Assembly (NCBI GenBank): GCA_020160935.1 | Contig: JAIUPL010000008.1 | Span: 1-64,000 of the forward strand | From: Bacteroidota bacterium | Lineage (GTDB): Bacteria > Bacteroidota > Bacteroidia > Chitinophagales > Saprospiraceae | Direction of reading: 5' to 3' | DNA length: 64,000 nucleotides | In this document: positions 60,004 through 64,000 of the stretch, piece by piece | Layout of the letters: the number at the start of each line of letters is the position of its first letter | How positions within the stretch are numbered: position 1 is the stretch's first letter | Program-made: the position numbers and the translations under genes | Notes under the pieces: model-generated | What the model saw: the letters and a program-made list of their open reading frames with translations, nothing else | What the model was told of the DNA's origin: nothing | The model's database searches: none

Positions 60004-62535
60004 TTATTGATTTTGATTCATTGACTGAAACAAATTTCCCAACACTTGAAAAACGTCTTTTACCACGGCCTCGCTTTCTACGGGTAGTTTTACATAAGTC
60101 TGGCCTGTTTTTTCATCTTTTTCAACGATTTGTGCAACCAAGCGGGCTGTGGCGTCCCGGTCGCTCAGGGTATTGGCGAGTTGAGTGAAAAAGCGAATGC
60201 CATCTTGTACAAGTGTTTGTGGTTCCCGATTTTTTCCTGCTAGGTTGTTCGATTGGGATGCGCCGCTTGAATGACGTTGCTGGTTGGGCGATTCCTGTTC
60301 AGACTGTTGAGATATTTCATCTAGGAATGGTGTCTCTTCTTCTTCAGGAACAAACAATGGCTCCGGCTTGGCCGATTCATCGGGTTGCTCCACCAACTCG
60401 TCGGCAGGCGCCTCTTCTTCGGCGCCCACAGGAACAATGGAATCCCGGGTAATCATCTCTACCGATTCCATAAACTTGCGGAACTTGTCGTCGCCGAGGA
60501 AAATACAATCGTCGCCGGCATCCAACACACCTGCGGCCATGCTTTTTTTAAACTGCAACACGCCCAGCAGGTTGTGCTCGATGGTGCCTTGCGCCACCAA
60601 ATTGATGATATTGACCGGTTTTTCTTGTCCGTACCTGTAAATACGTCCGATGCGCTGCTCTAGCACGCCGGGGTTCCAGGGTATATCGAGGTTTACGAGC
60701 CAGGCGGCGCGTTGCAGGTTGAGCCCCACTCCGCCCGCATCGGTGCTCAGAAAAACGCGTACTTCCGGGTCGCGGTTAAAATCATCATATAAGGCACCAC
60801 GGTCTTTGCCGGGCACATCGCCGTGCAGGTGCCGAAAGGATATCCCCATCTCGTTCAAGGCAGTAGCGACCAGGCCAGTCATGCGTGCCCATTGACTGAA
60901 CACCACTACTTTTTCCCCTTCTATTTCGAGAATATCGGATAAAATATTGCGTAGTTCGTCAATCTTGGTTTGGTAATTGGTTTGAGTATCAACGATATAC
61001 GTGCTATCGCAAACCATCCGCATCAAATTGAGGAACTTGAGCAGGTTGTTTCGATCCTGTTCGTCGAGAAAGCCCCAGCGTTGCCATTTGGCCACTAATT
61101 TGGCCACCTGATCGGCATATTCCCGGTGCATGGCATTTTGTTCCTGGGTCATAGGAATCACCAGGTTTTTATCGCTGCGCTTGGGCAATTGCGTCAATAC
61201 TTCCTTTTTGGTGCGCCGTATGAGGCGATTTGCCAGGGTCTGGCGTATTTCATGCAGGTTTTGATACCCGATGATGCGGCCGTTTTCCGACATGATTTGA
61301 TACCGTTTGAAAAAATGGTGTCGCGCGCCCAATACAAAAGGGTCGACAAACTGAACCAGGCCGTACAGTTCTTCCAGGTTGTTTTCAATCGGGGTGCCGG
61401 TGAGCACCACACTGTACCGCGTATGGATACGCCGCACGCTCTGGGCAATTTTGGTGCGCCAGTTTTTGATGCGTTGCGCCTCATCCAGAATAATCAGGTC
61501 GAAGTCGGCGGCGTTCATTTCCGCCCAGTCGTACAAGGCAGTGTGATAACCTGCAATTTGGTAAAACCACCCGTTTTTCTGGTACTGCGCCTTGCGGGCA
61601 AGGGCATTCCCCTCTACGACAGCGGCTTCTTCGCGGCCGGTAAATTTTTCAATTTCCGTTTTCCATTGGTATTTCAGCGATGTAGGCGCCAGAATCAGCA
61701 CTTTTTCAATATGGTGTTCGCGGCGCATCAGTTCGGCCAATGCAACAGCCTGTGCGGTTTTTCCGAGGCCCATTTCGTCGCCAATCACCGCCCGACCGTT
61801 TTGATAGGCAAATAAAACGCCCTCTTCCTGGTATGGGAAAAGTGGCAATTGCAGCAAGCCGTCGAGGAATTTCTTGCGCTCGGGTTTTGACAAGTGCTGG
61901 ATTTTCCGCGACCGCCGTTGGTGTTCCCGCAATTCCAGCACGCGTTCCAGCGCGTCGTCGTAGCATCGGAAATCAGGGGAAATAGTTCTGGCATTCTGTA
62001 AAAAGGAATCAAATTGAGCCAGTCCTTCCTCTGTCAGGTGCAAGTGGTCGTCAAAATAATCGATGGCCAGGTCGATTATCTCCGTTTCCGATTCCGTACC
62101 AACGCGCAGGCATATAGCGCGCTGATGCTGATAATCGACGTAAACGGAAGAATAGGCCCGCGTTTCCTCCATTTTCAGTTGCCTTTTTAGTCGTTTGTGG
62201 GCAATGTACTGAAAGACGGTTTCTATGTGTTTGCAGGTTCCGAGGCCGTTGATTTTAAAGTCGAAACAACTGCAAAAATTTGCGCCGGGCTTAGCCGATC
62301 GCAGCGCAACTTTATAGGTGTTTCCGGAAGCCGGATTGGACACTTCGTAATCGGCATACACGCGTTCCGGGCTGATTTTTTCAACAACAAACGGGTTGTC
62401 GGCCGCAAATTGTCGCCGAAGTGCGGCCTGCCAGTGCTCCAGGCTCATGCCCTCCGGCTGTTTGTGGTAGGGAACTTCTTTGTGGGCTTTCTTTTTAGAC
62501 TTTTTATCGCTGCGCGTTTTGCGTCCTGCTGCCAT
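60004..62535 (-). CDS. SNF2-family ATPase/helicase with N-terminal SWIM-like zinc finger
   Basis: 843 aa. A basic N-terminus (GRKTRSDKKSKKKAHK) is followed by a SWIM-type zinc finger with C88, C90, C101 and H103 (FCSCFDFKINGLGTCKHIET). The SNF2 ATPase begins at ~233 (PYQEEGVLFAYQNGRAVIGD) with Walker A GDEMGLGKT (252-260), DEAQ at ~345, VVLTGTPIENNLEELYGLV and the helicase C part (VVFSQWARMTGL, FLSTDAGGVGLNLQRAAWL, EQRIGRIYRYGQEKPVNI). The last ~130 residues are acidic and low in complexity, ending in a short helix. It likely remodels DNA-protein complexes during repair or transcription; no phage or restriction genes lie nearby. Confidence 0.93.
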   Translation of the reverse strand: MAAGRKTRSDKKSKKKAHKEVPYHKQPEGMSLEHWQAALRRQFAADNPFVVEKISPERVYADYEVSNPASGNTYKVALRSAKPGANFCSCFDFKINGLGTCKHIETVFQYIAHKRLKRQLKMEETRAYSSVYVDYQHQRAICLRVGTESETEIIDLAIDYFDDHLHLTEEGLAQFDSFLQNARTISPDFRCYDDALERVLELREHQRRSRKIQHLSKPERKKFLDGLLQLPLFPYQEEGVLFAYQNGRAVIGDEMGLGKTAQAVALAELMRREHHIEKVLILAPTSLKYQWKTEIEKFTGREEAAVVEGNALARKAQYQKNGWFYQIAGYHTALYDWAEMNAADFDLIILDEAQRIKNWRTKIAQSVRRIHTRYSVVLTGTPIENNLEELYGLVQFVDPFVLGARHHFFKRYQIMSENGRIIGYQNLHEIRQTLANRLIRRTKKEVLTQLPKRSDKNLVIPMTQEQNAMHREYADQVAKLVAKWQRWGFLDEQDRNNLLKFLNLMRMVCDSTYIVDTQTNYQTKIDELRNILSDILEIEGEKVVVFSQWARMTGLVATALNEMGISFRHLHGDVPGKDRGALYDDFNRDPEVRVFLSTDAGGVGLNLQRAAWLVNLDIPWNPGVLEQRIGRIYRYGQEKPVNIINLVAQGTIEHNLLGVLQFKKSMAAGVLDAGDDCIFLGDDKFRKFMESVEMITRDSIVPVGAEEEAPADELVEQPDESAKPEPLFVPEEEETPFLDEISQQSEQESPNQQRHSSGASQSNNLAGKNREPQTLVQDGIRFFTQLANTLSDRDATARLVAQIVEKDEKTGQTYVKLPVESEAVVKDVFQVLGNLFQSMNQNQ

Positions 62536-62595
62536 TTTGTTTGAAATTTGGCATCAAGGTAAGGGGAGATGATGTGAGATTAATCCGATGCAGTC

Positions 62596-62769
62596 TTATA
62601 TATTGTTTAAACCTGTATAATGTATCCTTTCTTGCTCCAGTCGGAGCAAATTGCGGTTTAATCGCTCGAATGTAGTGATCTTTGCAGGATTAGGTTTACA
62701 GATACCCCACATCTCATCTGCTCGATAATCTTTGATAATCTCATAGATGTCATTAATTAGTGCTTTCAT
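62596..62769 (-). CDS. Possible small protein
   Basis: 57 codons from ATG 62769 to TAA 62596, starting MKALINDIYEIIKDYRADEM and ending in a Leu/Arg-rich helix (FERLNRNLLRLEQERIHYTG). The composition looks coding-like, with two amphipathic helices. I see no SD or -7 box and do not know the family. It lies in the ~600-nt AT-rich gap between the SNF2 gene and tRNA-Leu, so it could also be a remnant of a lost mobile element. Confidence 0.35.
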   Translation of the reverse strand: MKALINDIYEIIKDYRADEMWGICKPNPAKITTFERLNRNLLRLEQERIHYTGLNNI

Positions 62770-63093
62770 TTTGCTGTCTATCGATTTATGTTATTATGAT
62801 AGACTGGTATTGTCAAATATTATGCCTAATCTGAACACTCCCAATTAAACTTGCTTTTGTAGCATTCCTCATCTTCAAGCCCAAAAATAGCAATACCGCC
62901 ACACCTACTAAAAATACACAGGACAAGTTCCCGGACTGATACCGATTCTCTCAGGATTGGTACTCTTAGATGATTCTTTACTCGTAATTTTACAGATGTA
63001 AAGAGGTTGGGAGAGGTGAGAAATCCCTACCTTGAGAGGGTATATTTTGCAGACGTATCACTACTGTTTCACAACTAGACAGCCCTGGGGGAA
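62770..63093. other. AT-rich intergenic region with no clear gene
   Basis: About 320 nt between the small frame and the tRNA terminator. Short open frames exist on the minus strand, but three overlapping ones look equally plausible, so none is annotated. The composition is more AT-rich than the flanks. No repeats or promoter were recognised. Confidence 0.4.
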
Positions 63094-63124
63094 ATAAAAA
63101 AAGGAGTTACATTTCTGTAACTCC
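63094..63124 (-). terminator. Rho-independent terminator of tRNA-Leu
   Basis: On the minus strand a perfect 9-bp stem (GGAGTTACA/TGTAACTCC, GAAA loop) is followed by seven T. It lies 11 nt past the tRNA 3' end. Confidence 0.85.
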
Positions 63125-63135
63125 TTGATAATTCG

Positions 63136-63219
63136 TGCGGAAGGCGGGAGTCGAACCCGCACACCATTACTGGCGTACGCCCCTGAAACGTATGCGTCTA
63201 CCAATTCCGCCACTTCCGC
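63136..63219 (-). tRNA. tRNA-Leu (CAG)
   Basis: 84 nt. Acceptor stem GCGGAAG pairs with CTTCCGC, discriminator A. The D-arm has the Leu-type GCGGAATTGGTAGACGC, the anticodon stem is TACGT/GCGTA with loop TTCAGGG (anticodon CAG), a class II variable arm follows, and the T-arm is GCGGGTTCGACTCCCGC. CCA is not encoded. It reads CTG leucine codons. Confidence 0.95.
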
Positions 63220-63247
63220 AGTGTACTGTGTGTTTCAAAAGCGGATG

Positions 63248-63277
63248 CAAAAGTACAACCGTTTTTATTCTGTGCAA
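63248..63277 (-). promoter_or_regulatory. Promoter of tRNA-Leu
   Basis: A perfect -7 box TACTTTTG (63248-63255) and a -33 TTG (63275-63277) with a 19-nt spacer, matching the Bacteroidota consensus. The start site would be about 22 nt before the mature 5' end. This is the best-formed promoter in the window. Confidence 0.72.
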
Positions 63278-63322
63278 GTCCTTTGGAAAAAATTTCTTCG
63301 AAAAAATGTAGCGGGGTTCCAA

Positions 63323-63330
63323 GACCTTTG
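63323..63330 (+). promoter_or_regulatory. Putative -7 box of the heptosyltransferase gene
   Basis: GACCTTTG, one mismatch from TAnnTTTG, then CCCC and the ATG at 63335. If used, the transcript would be leaderless. Confidence 0.4.
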
Positions 63331-63334
63331 CCCC

Positions 63335-64000
63335 ATGAAATTTCTGCTCATACAAACCGCTTTTATCGGCGATGTGATCCTGGCCACGCCCATCATCGAG
63401 CGGCTGCGGCAGGCGTATCCGGAGGCACTGATCGATGTGGCCCTGCGCAAAGGCAACGAATCGCTGCTGGCGGGGCACCCGCACGTGCGCAAGGTGTATG
63501 TGTGGCGCAAGAAAGAAGAAAAGTACCGGGGGCTGTGGCAACTGGCCCGCGAGATGCGCCGCGAGCGGTACGACTGGGCGATCAATTGTCAGCGTTTTGC
63601 CGCTTCGGGCATCATGACCCTGTTATCCGGTGCGCGACACACGGTGGGATTCGACAAAAATCCGCTGTCTTGGTTATTTTCCCGGCGGGTAGCGCATCGC
63701 TTTGGTACGCCGGAGCAGCCCATCCATGAGGTAGAGCGCAACCTCTCGCTCATCGCGCACCTGTGCCCCGACAAGCCCTTGCAGCCGCCGCGCCTGTATC
63801 CGTCGGAGCAGGATTATGCCGATGCGCAGCGTTTACAACCGGCTACGGGGCCTTACGTCACCATTGCGCCCACGTCTGTGTGGTTTACAAAGCAGTATCC
63901 GGCGCACAAATGGGTGGAACTTATTCGCCGTTTTTCGCCGACCACCACGGTGTTTCTGCTCGGCGGGCCGGCGGATGCGGCTGCCTGCGAGGCCATTCGA
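63335..64000 (+). CDS. Glycosyltransferase family 9 (heptosyltransferase-like), partial
   Basis: 222 codons, open at the window edge. It begins MKFLLIQTAFIGDVILATPI, the N-terminal beta-alpha unit of GT9 (FIGDVILATPxIxxL), and continues IDVALRKGNESLLAGHPHVR, TVGFDKNPLSWLFSRRVAHR and HEVERNLSLIAHL; YVTIAPTSVWFTKQYPAHKW and VFLLGGPADAAACEAI belong to the donor-binding half. GT9 enzymes add ADP-heptose to the LPS core on the cytosolic face. The missing end should add roughly 100-130 residues. It is divergent from tRNA-Leu. Confidence 0.9.
   Translation, partial: MKFLLIQTAFIGDVILATPIIERLRQAYPEALIDVALRKGNESLLAGHPHVRKVYVWRKKEEKYRGLWQLAREMRRERYDWAINCQRFAASGIMTLLSGARHTVGFDKNPLSWLFSRRVAHRFGTPEQPIHEVERNLSLIAHLCPDKPLQPPRLYPSEQDYADAQRLQPATGPYVTIAPTSVWFTKQYPAHKWVELIRRFSPTTTVFLLGGPADAAACEAIR

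Noticed and set aside
62880-63030. Small minus-strand frames next to tRNA-Leu
   Set aside because: Three overlapping frames look equally plausible, and none has a start, promoter or known family.

Overview
The window reads as chromosome of a Bacteroidota bacterium, most likely of the Saprospiria/Chitinophagia side. The clues are T9SS C-terminal sorting domains (types A and B), LytS/LytR-type two-component pairs, SusC-like outer-membrane receptor architecture, lipoproteins with LxxC boxes, a DUF2452 protein, almost no Shine-Dalgarno sites, and many upstream boxes fitting the Bacteroidota -7 consensus TAnnTTTG. The species is not identifiable from sequence alone.

Layout. 0.2-9 kb: a small membrane protein, a THUMP-like methyltransferase, the malic enzyme/phosphotransacetylase fusion, a RhaM-type mutarotase, a GT39 glycosyltransferase, an OppC-like permease and a mevalonate-kinase-like GHMP kinase. 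9-12.4 kb: glycine decarboxylase (gcvP) and a small orphan. 12.4-20 kb: a TPR histidine kinase/LytTR regulator pair, a lipoprotein and two T9SS cargo proteins. 20-25.6 kb: tsaC, an NTF2-like lipoprotein, a flavin monooxygenase, a haem lipoprotein and an alpha/beta hydrolase. 25.8-30.4 kb: a five-gene operon of NarL-type sensor and regulator, two unknown proteins and a subtilase without signal peptide. 30.6-34.8 kb: a TonB-receptor/LytS/LytR operon. 35-43.2 kb: a MORN protein, thuA, and an apparent 5.4-kb insertion carrying two T9SS genes (one frameshifted), flanked by about 210-bp direct repeats made from a broken PhyH-thuA operon. 43.5-50 kb: an RND efflux operon with its TetR repressor and two matching operator palindromes. 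50-53.8 kb: DUF2452, CDF transporter, lipoprotein, glycosylasparaginase, DUF1573. 53.9-59.2 kb: a probable copper-handling cluster (CopA-CopB fusion oxidase, heavy-metal-binding lipoprotein, di-haem peroxidase, Cys-rich protein, DUF3592). 59.3-64 kb: TMEM175-like channel, SNF2 helicase with SWIM finger, tRNA-Leu(CAG), and the start of a GT9 heptosyltransferase.

The most striking non-coding feature is the number of long intergenic foldbacks: at least nine near-perfect inverted repeats with arms of about 20-90 nt, most starting within 0-17 nt of a stop codon. Several have arms that are themselves tandem copies of a short word. Two share a sequence family, and two look like 161-162-bp MITEs. Several genes also carry a -7 box exactly 4 nt upstream of the ATG, which suggests leaderless mRNAs.
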